Shown in pieces: positions 45,751-55,948 of a DNA stretch of 64,000 nt. Every line of letters starts with the position of its first letter. Within the stretch, counting starts at the first letter, position 1. Made by a program: the position numbers and the translations under genes. Source of the DNA: Marvania coccoides (taxonomy: Eukaryota; Chlorophyta; Trebouxiophyceae; Chlorellales; Chlorellaceae); assembly GCA_963854735.1 (NCBI GenBank), contig OY978097.1, positions 2,232,001-2,296,000 on the forward strand, read 5' to 3'. The notes under the pieces are model-generated. The model worked only from the letters and a program-made list of their open reading frames with translations, searched no databases and had not been told where the DNA came from.

Positions 45751-47503
45751 TCAGCAGAAGTTGATCAACGCCTCAACAAACACGATGAGGACGGTGAGGA
45801 GGATGACGGCAGGGGCCGCCATCTGGGCAGTGTTGCCGGGGGCGGCAGGGCCGGCGGGGGTGGGGGCCCCCGTGCAGGGTGCATAGGTGCAAGTGTCCCC
45901 CTCGCCGCTGGAACTCTGCAGCAGGGCGGTGGTGCCATCGGGGCAGATGGTGACGTAGGGGCAGATGGGCTCGATCTCGGCGGTGCAAGATTCCAGGCGC
46001 TCGCACGCGTCAGAGGTGATCACACGTGAGGTCTCGTTGATGCGGCGCAGCCAGATGAAGGCGTCGTCCTCAATGGCCTTGTACCCGGACGCCACCACGC
46101 GCACCAAGTCGGTCAGGGCCTCTCCAGGGCGGGCCACGGCAGACTCAAACCAATCCAGGCCGCCGGTCTTAGACAGACGGCCGTCCAGGCGGAAGATGCG
46201 CAGCGCGGGCAGCCACGACAGCTCCGCGACCGCGTCCTGCGCGGCGGGGTCGTCCAGGCCGTACTCCTCCCTGAATTTAGCGAGATCGTAGGCGTCAGTG
46301 GGGTCTGCAGCAAAGGTCTCATCAACGACGACGTCGACGGCCTTGAGGGCCTCCAGGAAGGCTGCGTGCGCCTCTGCCTTGCTCTTGAACGTGCCGTTCT
46401 GCCCCCACGCATACTCCACGGTGGTGGGGGAGAAGGAGTTGACGCGGGTGCCAGGCACCTGCAGCAGCGCCTCCCGGTCCAAAAACTTGCCGCCGGCGTC
46501 CACGGTGCCGTTGCCCTTGTAGTAGGCGAAGCTGATCTGGTACGACTCCTCGACAAAGCCGTCGGACTCGTAGAGGAAGTGCTGGGCAAAGGCGACAGCC
46601 GGGGGGGTCTTGATTTCAGCCACGCCCGCCAGCGCCGCGTCGCGGATGCCGTCGTAGTTGGCCAGGATCGCGGCGTACACGTCGCTGGCTTCCTTGCCGA
46701 GGTTGAAAAACAGCGCCAGGTACTTCATCCACTCCAGGCGCTTGATGACGGGGCCGTCGTCCTGGGTGGCGCTGAATGCAAAGGCTTTGGAGTAGTTGCT
46801 AGGGGTGGTGACCAGCAGGGCGTCGGCCACCGGGGACACGGTCTCCTCCAGCACCGTGACGTTGTCCAGCACGGTGAAGTCGGGGGCGGTGCGGTTGCAC
46901 TCCAGCACGAACTGGCCGCACGGGGAGGTGATGTAGGTGGGCACGCTCTGCACGCGGTCGTCCAGGCCCAGGGCCTCCATGAAGGCCACGGGCACGGTGT
47001 CGGCCATGGACACGGAGGTGAGGGGGATCTGGAAGAATTTGGCGCCCTTGGGGACGTTGGGGTCGTCGGCGGCGGGCGGGGTGGACCCGCACTGGTACAG
47101 CACGTACGACTCGCCGGCCACGTCGTTGGTGACCACCTTGTAGGTGAAGTAGTACTTGGCGCTGAAGCCCAGGGTGTTGAACACCTGTGATGGAGGGAGG
47201 GAGCGCAGTGGAGATGAAGTGTGTTTTTAATAAGGAAGAAAATTTGGAACTGTTACATGCATGCATGACGCGCGAGGGAAAGCGGGCCGCGGAGAGAATA
47301 GAGTGCCGACGGACCTCTGTGAAGCGCGGGTCGGTGGAGTTGAGTTCGTCACCAGTCATCACAATCTGGTCCGGAAACAAGTCCAAGCCAGACTCCTCAG
47401 TTGTCCCGGGGGGAAGCGACAAGCAGTCCCCGTTGATGGGGCGCACATACTCGATCGCATGCGCTGCGCCGGCAAACAACGCGAGAAAAAGCACTGCTAA
47501 CAT
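45751..47503 (-). CDS. Secreted, GPI-anchored TroA/FhuD-like substrate-binding protein
   Basis: Two exons, 47315-47503 and 45751-47184, giving 540 residues. A clear signal peptide starts at the ATG (47503) with LAVLFLALFAGAAHA. The C-terminus has a Thr/Pro/Ala linker followed by a hydrophobic tail (MAAPAVILLTVLIVFVEALI), the pattern of a GPI-anchor signal. The core resembles bacterial periplasmic binding proteins for Fe3+-siderophores or cobalamin: TSVSMADTVPVAFMEALGLDDRV corresponds to the region where FhuD/BtuF proteins start their first lobe, and YITSP plus a long middle helix follow. Several Asn-x-Ser/Thr sites and Cys pairs fit an extracellular location. It probably captures iron, a siderophore or a cofactor at the cell surface. 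The ligand is unknown and the family match is by pattern only. Confidence 0.6.
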
Positions 47504-47865
47504 ATTAAACAGACTTTAACCACCCAACACACTGCTTATAAATAATATATGGGATACCGCGGTGGGTGGGTATTATCTAATGATACATTTACAACTTTGC
47601 GGCGACGTCCCCTGATGATTTGTTAAATAAGGTGAGCTCCACCTTTGTTTTCGCGCCTTGCAATTGGCCCCTCTTTTGTCGCCGAGAAGGATAAAGTTAC
47701 GTTCAAAGGCTTGTGATACAGCCTATACTTCCAAAACGCTGCAGTGGCCATTAATCGGGAGCGTGCCGCCCGCACATTGCACTAGAATATATCCATCCCG
47801 ATAAGAGATTCATCAAGTAAAGGAAATTTAAGCCTTTCGGCATATTCGGATCGAGAGGCCTCTCG
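47504..47865. promoter_or_regulatory. Divergent promoter region
   Basis: This 362-base spacer separates the starts of the FhuD-like gene (-) and the Toc159 gene (+). It must serve both. I recognise no specific regulatory motif. Confidence 0.5.
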
Positions 47866-50692
47866 ATGAACGGGTACTACAGGTGCGCTTGCCGCCGGCC
47901 TAGCATTCTTTATTCGAACTTAAAGTGATGGTGTGCCATTCACCTATATATTTTTTCGTGTTCTTCCCTGCGCAGTGAGGGTACTGAAGAGGAGGTCTAC
48001 CTCTCGGACCCTCCCTCAGCAGACGAGGAAGGCCACGCCACCGAAGATGTAAGCGCAATTGTTTTATTTGGCTTTTATTTTCCCCACATCTCACCCCTCG
48101 TCTCTTTCTCTCCTGCTGCAGGACTACGAGTACCAGCCCCCCGAGGATGAGGGCGAGGACGCCGCCAGCGAGGCGGAGCAGTTCGAGAACGCCAGGGACA
48201 CCATCGACAGCGAGTCGTCAACGCCAAAGGGACACACAGAGGCGGAGGCGGCAGAGGCCGCTGCTGCAGCCCCTGCAGCTCCCGCCTACACTTCTGTAGC
48301 AGCAGCTGCTGCTGCAGTTGCCGCTGCACAGGAGGAGAAGGAGCAGCCTGCTGCCCCCGCTGCGCCTCGTGGCCTGCCGGGGCTCCCCGCTCGCCCCAAG
48401 GCCGGACCCGCCCTGCCCCCCAGGCCTGCCCCCAAGCAGCCCCAGGCTGCTTCGCAGCAGCAGGAGGAGGCCAAGCAAGAGGCCGCTGCTGCGCCCGCCG
48501 CCCCGGCACCTGCCGCTCCTCGCTCTGCCGCGCCAGTGCTGCCGCCGCGCCCGGCTCCCGCTGCAGCTCCCGCCGCTGCCGTCCTTCCCGCTGCTGCAGC
48601 CGCCCCCGCAGCTGCCGCGGCCGCGCCTGAAGAACCTGAGAAGCACCGCAAGGTCCGTCGCACCGTGCAGTCCTACCGCACCAACATCTTCCGCGCCGCA
48701 CTGCGCCTGCGGTACCCCACCCGCAGCGCCATGCTGCAGCAGCTTATGTACCGCCTCAGCATGGCGGAGCGCATCCACCTGCAGGCCCCGGCCGGCGCTG
48801 GGCCCACTGACCCCGAGGGCCAAGCGCAGGCAGACGCGGAGCGCGCGGAGGTGCTGGCGGAGCCCCTCGAGTTTGGGTGCACCGTCATGGTGCTGGGGCT
48901 GTCGGGCGTGGGTAAAACCGCCACCCTGCACAGCCTGCTGGGCATGGAGCCGCTGAGCGGCTATCACCCCACCGACGGCGTGCAGGTGCTGCGCGGAGAG
49001 GTCGCAGGCATTCCTGTGACCTTCATCGACACCCCGGGGCTGGAGGCGGGCCCAGACCAGACGGCCCCCAACCTGAAGAAGCTGCAGGCCGCCAAGCGCG
49101 CGTGGAACCGCCACCGCCCCTCGGCGGTGCTCTACCTGGACCGGATGGACCAGGGGCGACGCGACGCGGCCGACCTGTCGGTGATGCGCGCCATCACAGA
49201 GGTGTTTGGACCCGACATTTGGTTCTCCACGGTGCTGACGCTGACCCACGCTGGGGCGTCTCCCCCCGACGGCCCCAACGGCCAGCCCCTGGCGCAGGAC
49301 GCGTACTTCCAGCAACGCGGTCTGCAGGTGCAGCAGATTGCGCGCCAGGTGACGGGCGACCAGCGCCTGATGAACCCTGTGGCGCTGGTGGAGAGCTCGG
49401 CGACGTGCCCTCGCTCCGAGGATGGGGAGCCCATTCTGCCCAACGGCGTGGCCTGGCGGCGGCAGCTGCTGATGCTGTGCTTCACCACCAAGGTGCTCAA
49501 CGAGGCTAACGCGGTGCTGAAGCCGGGAGACGCCGGGCGGCGCGGCGCTGGCGCCGGCGGCATGAACGCTGCCTTCATGGGTGGGGGCATGAAGATCCCG
49601 CCCCTGGGATGGCTGCTGTCGCGCCTGGTGGCGTTCCACAGCCCGCGCAAGCCCCCCGAGGACGAGCGCGAGATCAAGATGGAGGACGAAATCGCCCGAA
49701 TGGGGCAGTCGGAAAAAGCGGCCGCGCTGCGCGCCAAGCGCCAGTTCGTGCGCGCCAAGGCGGAGGAGGCGCGATCCGCCGACGCCCCCACCCCCATCTT
49801 TGGCCCTGAGCCCCAGATGGGTCCCACTTTTGACGCCGACACCTCGTCCCACCACTTCCGAGTGCTGGAGGATCCCTCCACAATTCTCATCCGCCCCGTG
49901 GTGACCGACGCGGGGGTGGACCACGAGGACAACGTGGAGACCATCCACATCGAGAAGCAGACCGTGCTGCGGCCCAAGGGGCAGTTCCTGGGCGGCGTTC
50001 CCTTCCTTGGGTACTGCCAGGTCACCAAGGACAAGAACCAGCTGGCGTTCCAGTCGCAGGTGGAGGGCGCCTACTTCCACTCCTCCAAGTGGGCCAGCAG
50101 CGCGGAGATCAACGCGCAGACCATCGGCCGCGACGTCCTGTACACTTCGCGCGCAGAGTCGCGGCTGCGCACGGGGCGCAAGAACAAGGTTACGGTGGGG
50201 GTGCTGGCGTCCAAGCTGGGCGAGGACTACACGCACCCCTTCAAGAGCGGCGCGTTGGCCTACGGCCTCAAGATCGACGACCGCCTGAAGTTCACGCCCA
50301 ACGCCAAGCTGAGGACCTCGCTGGGACGGATCTACACCAAGGCTGGCGGTTCTATCGACAGCGGAACGGGCGCGTCAGCGGAGCTGAAGCTGCGCCCCGG
50401 CGGCGACCCCTCCACCCGGCTGTTGCTGGGCGGCTCGGCGGTGTGGCAGAGGCGGGACACCACAATCGGCGGCAATGTGGCCACCGAGTACCGGCTGCCC
50501 AAGTCCACTGGGCGCGGGGGCAAGAGCGACACCATGGTGAGCGCCAACGCGTCCTACAACAACAAAGGCAACGGCCAGATCACGTGCCGCGTCAACTCCC
50601 ACGATTACCCCCAGCTGGCACTGGCCATGGCGGTGCCCGTGCTCAAGGCGGTGTGGGACCGGCTCATGGGCTCCAACGCTGAGGACTTTTGA
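47866..50692 (+). CDS. Toc159-family chloroplast preprotein import GTPase
   Basis: Three exons: 47866-47882 (17 bases), 47976-48048 and 48122-50692, giving 886 residues. The start was placed by phase: ATG at 47866 gives five full codons and two bases that complete a Ser codon in exon 2. The N-terminal A-domain is acidic and then Ala/Pro/Gln-rich (to about residue 205). The G-domain has the P-loop LGLSGVGKTAT (about residues 288-298), the Walker B-like FIDTPGL, and a long GTPase region to about residue 480. The C-terminal M-domain (about residues 600-886) has the beta-rich pattern that anchors Toc159 in the outer chloroplast envelope. Toc159 recognises transit peptides and works with Toc34 and the Toc75 channel. 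The A-domain is shorter than in land-plant Toc159, which is usual for algae. Confidence 0.92.
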
Positions 50693-51366
50693 GCATTATG
50701 ACGGGGGAAAAAATAAAAAAATAGCTGTCTGATATAAAAATATCTTCTTGTCGTGCTCCGCTCGCTGTTGTGAGTAATGATTTGACCTCACTCTCCCACT
50801 CAAATATTCGCCATATTTTTCTCTCCTTTCTTATGCTTCTGTAAAACTGAGCTCGTCGATTGTAATGGGGATGGAATGGATTGTTACCACGAATCGTATG
50901 CCTTTTTTATAATATTGAAAAATATTCAGAGGTTTCCGCGGCCACAGGAGTGCCTGCTCGCTAAGTTGCATGCATGCTAGCAAAGCCAAAACGGAGGGCA
51001 AGGCAGGGGAAAGGCAACTTCAATTTGATTGTTGAAACAGTGGCCGTATTTATGCCAACTAACTCTCGGAGGGAAAAAAAAAATGTTGAATTGTGTAGGA
51101 TTGATGGGCAAGCAGTACAAAAAAAATCGACAGAAACCTTAAAACGTGTCGTATATATTGCGCCAGCAGAATAAACAGAGCTTGCAATACCTAACAAAGA
51201 GCTGCGGTGGAGAATTGTATACGTCGATAGGGTGAACTATCTAAGGAAAAAGAGAAGAAAGAAGGCGGTAAAGAAAAAGGAGCAACTTTCTTTTAAAGCA
51301 GCAGTTTGTTTTTATCTTTTGTACATTGGTAAAGGTTCAAGTTCGTTCCTATCAAAACTCTCCCTT
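50693..51366. other. Intergenic, convergent 3' ends
   Basis: These 674 bases lie between the converging Toc159 and acyl-ACP thioesterase genes. The region is AT-rich with 3' UTR character. No coding sequence with protein-like features was found. Confidence 0.5.
50840..50844 (+). terminator. TGTAA polyadenylation word after the Toc159 gene
   Basis: TGTAA lies about 150 bases after the Toc159 stop codon. Confidence 0.4.
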
Positions 51367-52589
51367 TTACTCATCGACGGGGCTGCCGTCAAACGAAGAC
51401 AGCGCCCCAAGCCGCCACACGGACCGCGCGCGCACCAGCTCCGTCACCTTGTCCCCCTCCCCACGCCGCTGCAGCGAGTGCACGTAGGTGAGCGCCTCTG
51501 GGCCCGCCCCGTTTGCCGCCACCGCCTCTGGCGTTGCCACCGCCTGCACCATTGTGTCGATCACATCGCCGCACAGACACTCCGCCTTGAAGTCCACCTC
51601 GATCTGGTACAGCCTGCTGTTGTCGTGCACGTCGCTGGGCACCGTCTCCATGCCCCACGCCAGGTAGATGACGTTGTTGATGTGGCCATTCATGTCCATG
51701 TCGGCACGCCGAGCGATCTGGCTCACGCCCTGCGTGGCAGCCGCAGGGTCCAGCTCCGGGATCTTGAGGCGGGTGCAGCTGGCGGGGATGGCGTCTGCCG
51801 GGGGCTGCAGCTGGTACCAGGAGCATCGATCCCGCAGCTTGTCCGGCATTTTGCTCAGCCGCCGCGTGTTCATGTTGATCATGACCCACGTGGAGGTGGC
51901 GCGCCCCAGCTGCCGCCCCGTGGACTTTTCCCGGATCAACCAGTCGCGCTGTGCCGCCAGCTTCCCGGCCTCTTGGAACCACGTTTCGAATTCAACGACG
52001 TCGCCCCACCGAGGGTAGTGGTCCATCTGGATCTGCATGCGAGTCATCACAAAGATGAGGCCCAGCCCCGCCAGCTCAGGGTCTGTGGCGAATCCCTCAT
52101 TGCTGCGGCCCCACATGGCAACGGCGTGATTGCCGGCCACCTCCTGCAGCAGGTTGGCGATGCTGATGATGGAGGTGCGCTGATCAGGGCCCACCTCGTA
52201 GCCACGGATTCTGTGGAGTAGTGTGGGCGGAGGGGAGGAGGGGTGAGAACAATTGGCGACAGAATGGGACGGTCCAACGCCAGATTGACAAATTGACCAA
52301 CCCACCTGTGCTCCTCGGTGAAGGCGCGCTTGTCCTTGATCAGGCGGCTAGGGGAGGGGGCGTGCCACACCTCCTTGTAGCAGGGCGGCCGCGGGGAGGT
52401 GAGCTCCGAGGGCTCGGCAGCTATAGATGAGTTGATTGAAAATGAAGAGTTCCTAACTACTTGAACGGGAGCCCGCCGGCCCAAGGGCGCCACAAAGCGC
52501 CCGATGTGGGCGTCAATTTCCAAGGCATTGCTTCTTTGGTGGTACTGCAGGCTCGTAGCGAGCCCTGAACGGCCCGCAAAAGATGTCAT
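51367..52589 (-). CDS. Plastid acyl-ACP thioesterase (FatA/FatB family)
   Basis: Two exons, 52306-52589 and 51367-52210, giving 375 residues. The N-terminus is a Ser/Arg-rich chloroplast transit peptide. The first hot-dog domain contains RIRGYEVGPDQRTSIISIANLLQE and a NHAVAMWG segment typical of plant FAT enzymes. The WVMINMNTRRLSKMPD stretch and the catalytic DMNGHINNVIYLAW (Asn and His) are present, and FKAECLCGD supplies the Glu-Cys region. The enzyme ends plastid fatty acid synthesis by hydrolysing acyl-ACP to free fatty acid for export. Green algae usually have a single FAT with mixed FatA/FatB character, so I do not choose between the two. It lies 13 kb from the PKS, with unrelated genes between. 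Confidence 0.92.
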
Positions 52590-53236
52590 GTCAAAAAAGT
52601 TTGAAGCTTTTCAATTCCAACGCGTATCTGTGAATGTATTATTACTGCAAATTACCAAAACACAAATTAAAATATGCAATGAGGCACGAGGTGCTTTGAG
52701 AGAATGGCTTGGCTGTCGATTCACATTTCTTTACGTTTTGACTTGGCAGAGTTGAACGGGCCAAGACTCGGCATGCCGAGGAAATTACTCACCCCAGCTG
52801 CTGCACGGGTGGCACCTGGGAATCTTGGGCGCCTCATGAAGGTGGAGACTAGAGGAGCTTGCGCATGGGGTGGCGGGGCGGCAAAAATACCTCATGAGCG
52901 ATCCTGCGAGATAAAAAGGCGCCTTGACCGCATGTGATATTAACCAGCTCAAAAAAACAGTAAATCCATCTTTCGTTGTGTTCACAATTCCTCAGCCCGC
53001 GCTTATATCTGCTCCCGGCGTGGCAAAAGTGCTGAAGAGCAGGAGAGCTTGCAGGTTGCGCAAATGCCATTCCCGGCGTCTCATCGCGCATTTTCATTTA
53101 CTGTCATTGCCGCTCTTGATTGTCCAGCTGCAGCTGCCTTGCGGTGGGACTTTCTTTCAAAACTTTTTTGAGTTGAGCTTGTATTTGCGTTTATTATAGC
53201 TATAAACATATTGCTATATTTCGAATTTGCTGCACG
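52590..53236. promoter_or_regulatory. Divergent promoter region of FAT and EMC3 genes
   Basis: This 647-base spacer separates the two start codons. It has no evident coding content and should contain both promoters and 5' UTRs. No recognisable motif stands out. Confidence 0.5.
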
Positions 53237-54237
53237 ATGGCGTCCGTCGACCTGGTTATCGACCGTGACGTTCGCGACTGGGTTTTGATACCCTTGACCG
53301 TCTCTGTGTTTTTGCTAATGCTGCTGCGACAATATGCATCAGTTGTAAGTGATCAGAACCTGCATTCTGGTATCCACTCTTCTTCAGCCAGAAAAACAAC
53401 CAATTCTTCACATCACAAGCAACTGATCATTTTCTGAACTCGTTTTGGCTCCTCTCGCTTCTGCATTAAACCCATCCTCTGTACCAGCGACTCTTCGAAA
53501 ATCTAAAAGGCGCCCATTCTACGTTTTAAATCCCTCACCCTCTTCTGTTATTCTCGCTGCAGCTGATGATGGGCGGCAAGTCAGCAGAGCCCCAAAAGGA
53601 GCAGGAGATCCGCGAGAAGGCGGTGCTCTCGCGCTCCGCCGCGCTGCGCACCAACTTCGGGTTTCTCACCCCCGCCGGCTTCCGCCAGCGCCTGGCCTTT
53701 TTCGTGGCAAAGGACACCGGTGTGCTCAACCAAAAGATCGAAAAGAAAGACATGACGGAGATGATGATGACCAACCCCGACGCGATGATGGGCATGATGA
53801 AGCAGCAGCTGGGCGGGCTGGGTCCTCAGCTGGCGCTGGGCGCGTTTGTCAACTTTTTCTTCCGTGGCTTTATCTTGGGCAAGCTCCCCTTTGCCCTGTC
53901 CCCCAAGTTCCGCGGCATGCTGCAGTCCGGCATCGACCTCCCCTCCCTGGACGTCTCTTACCTGTCGTCGCTGTCGTACTACATGCTGCTGCTGTTTGGC
54001 TCCCGCGGCGTGATGACGTTGTTCTTTCAAGACGCCACGGTGAACGACGCAGCGGCCATGATGCAGATGCAGATGCAGTCGCAGATGTCGTTTATGAACC
54101 CAGCAGCCATGGACCCGCAGAAGGCCTACAACGCAGAGATGCAAGCCTTGGACTTGATGTCCTACAAGTGCCGGCTGGAGGGCAGCGAGATGAGGGCAGC
54201 AGAAATGCTGCGGGCCAAGATTGGAAGTGCTTTCTGA
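53237..54237 (+). CDS. EMC3: ER membrane protein complex subunit 3 (EMC3)
   Basis: Two exons, 53237-53344 and 53563-54237, giving 260 residues, close to the family norm. The N-terminus VDLVIDRDVRDWVLIPLTV matches the conserved EMC3 start, in which the first membrane helix follows RDWVLIPL. The second exon has the cytosolic coiled segment (LTPAGFRQRLAFF), the Met-rich segment around MTEMMMTNPDAMMGMMKQQ, and the conserved NFFFRGFILGKLPF entering the second helix. SSLSYYMLLLFGSRG marks the third. EMC3 is an Oxa1/YidC-superfamily insertase core subunit of the ER membrane complex, which inserts tail-anchored and multipass proteins. A divergent promoter is shared with the FAT gene. Confidence 0.95.
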
Positions 54238-54597
54238 GGCCTTTGGATGAGTATTTACGCCAAAAGGAAAATCTATGAAATAAAAAAGACTGCGCATTTT
54301 CTTCTTTCTTTGAGCGGAGCTAAATTTAACTGTGTACTAAAAATAATATTTCAGCTTTTTTTCTCAAAAAGTTTTCAAAAGCAGCTAGGAGGAGCACCGC
54401 ATGGGCGACGCGGAGTGATAAGTTTACAGAGCTGTTGAAAGAATGGAGAAATTTTCCAAAGAAATCAAGGGAAAAGGCAACACAGTTCATTTTGACGTTG
54501 CAAGCGCGGGGGAAAATTACACAGCAAATTTTAGTTGCATGGGTCAAACAAGTATACAAACCCATTGGCAGCGGAGGCCATCGCATCGCCCTCTTTT
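54238..54597. other. Intergenic, convergent 3' ends of EMC3 and RPC8 genes
   Basis: This spacer of 360 bases contains TTACA at 54517-54521, which is TGTAA on the minus strand, 77 bases past the RPC8 stop. No other gene is seen. Confidence 0.5.
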
Positions 54598-55410
54598 CTA
54601 TTCACCCCACGCCCAGGCAATCATTCCCAGCCCTGTGTTGTCGGCTCGCCCCACCACCAGCAATGGAACGTGGGGCCTGGCAGCGGTGCCTTCAGCATCT
54701 TCCCCCGCTCTGCGCTGCTCCTCCTGCTTGGCTGCGCTGGGCAGCGGCTGGTACCTCACCGCGTGCACCCTCACCCTGATGGCCTCCCCTCTGGCGTAAT
54801 ACAGCGGCGGGGCCCCCTCCTCCTCCATCACCCAACTCCATTCGCGCTCAGTGGCGTGCCACTCGGCGGGCTGCTGTAGCATCTCCGATGGGATGTGCAC
54901 GTCCTCGAAGAATCCCAGGCTCACCGTAATGCCCTGCCTGGAAGAGGAGAGGAGCAGAACACACGAAAAAAAATGATAAAAATGCCGAATTACTGAAAAA
55001 GGGAGAATGAACGGAGTAAATAATGGATGCTTCTTCTGCCGGGGGTGACTCACTCGCTCATGTCCTTCACGGTGCCTGCCAAGATTTCCCCTTGGAAGGG
55101 CCTGAACACCACGGCCCTGAATGTGACGGCATAGTGCACACCGCCGTCAGAGTGGTACACCGCGCCCTCTCCCACACTGAGAATGTCGTACAGGGTGATC
55201 ACTAGCCCCACGTCAGGCAGCACTCGGTCCACGAGGGTGCCCTGAAGGACGGCGGCGATGGCATGCTCTGTCGGCTGGCCCAGGTGCTGCAAATTGTGAA
55301 CGAAAGTTTAGGAGAGTGAGGCAGCAGCAGCGGCATATTGGATTCCATCATTGTAAACTCACCTTCGGATCAATCCTGACGTTGTCCTCGAAGGTTTGCA
55401 AAACAAACAT
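54598..55410 (-). CDS. RPC8: RNA polymerase III subunit RPC8/RPC25
   Basis: Three exons, 55363-55410, 55054-55286 and 54598-54937, giving 206 residues against about 204 in human POLR3H. The start MFVLQTFEDNVRIDP matches the conserved Rpb7-like beginning (MFVLVEMVDTVRIPP in human). Exon 2 carries DVGLVITLYDIL and VTFRAVVFRPFQGEILAGTVKDM, and exon 3 carries GITVSLGFFEDVHIPSEMLQ; these are the shared RNP fold and the start of the OB fold. The C-terminus ends in GLGMIAWAW. The protein pairs with RPC9/Rpc17 to form the Pol III stalk, needed for initiation on tRNA and 5S genes. The single-domain length and high similarity make the call firm. Confidence 0.94.
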
Positions 55411-55948
55411 TTTCAAACAAGATTTTTCGTCACATTATCATTATTTTTATTGGATCGGCATCCTGCGGGGCGTGTTGCAATCTACGTAAATTGGAAATGA
55501 AGCTGCATGCATTGCAGGGACGTCAATCAAATTCAACGGACGCCCGAGCAACTCTACTTTCTTCGGCAGCGGACGATGCTTGAAGGGAATCTGAAGGGCC
55601 AGGCCTCGCGTCATCTAGCTTAAACCTTTGGATCCATTTCACAACGCATCATACGGTAGAGGCCTGCTCTTTCCCCACCGGTAGAGAGCACAATTCGTCT
55701 TTTGCAAGCAAAAATATTGTAGCCGAGCAATTACAGAGCGTGTATTCATTTCTTCACACCAATCCACATTGCAAATATATTGCTGATGAAACGATAGCAT
55801 CAAGAGGTGCGTACTCTTCAATTTTCTGACCCCAATCAATTGCCCTGGCCATCTACTGGGGACCGCGCACCAGCATGAACTGTAGGTGCAGCGCTATCAA
55901 TACTACAATTGGCTCATTTTCAGCTGTTTCCTCTGCAGATCGCCCACA
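55411..55948. promoter_or_regulatory. Divergent promoter region of RPC8 and Na+/K+-ATPase-like genes
   Basis: This 538-base spacer between two start codons has no evident coding content. It should contain both promoters and 5' UTRs. Confidence 0.5.

Noticed and set aside
46366..47190. 274-codon plus-strand frame
   Set aside because: It is antisense to the FhuD-like gene and has Gly/His/Val-rich repeats typical of shadow frames.
48218..50236. 672-codon open frame on the minus strand
   Set aside because: It is antisense to the Toc159 coding exon. High GC at third positions keeps the opposite strand open, and the translation is His/Arg/Gly-rich without any domain.
51232..52221. 329-codon plus-strand frame
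   Set aside because: It mirrors the acyl-ACP thioesterase exon and has no protein-like pattern.
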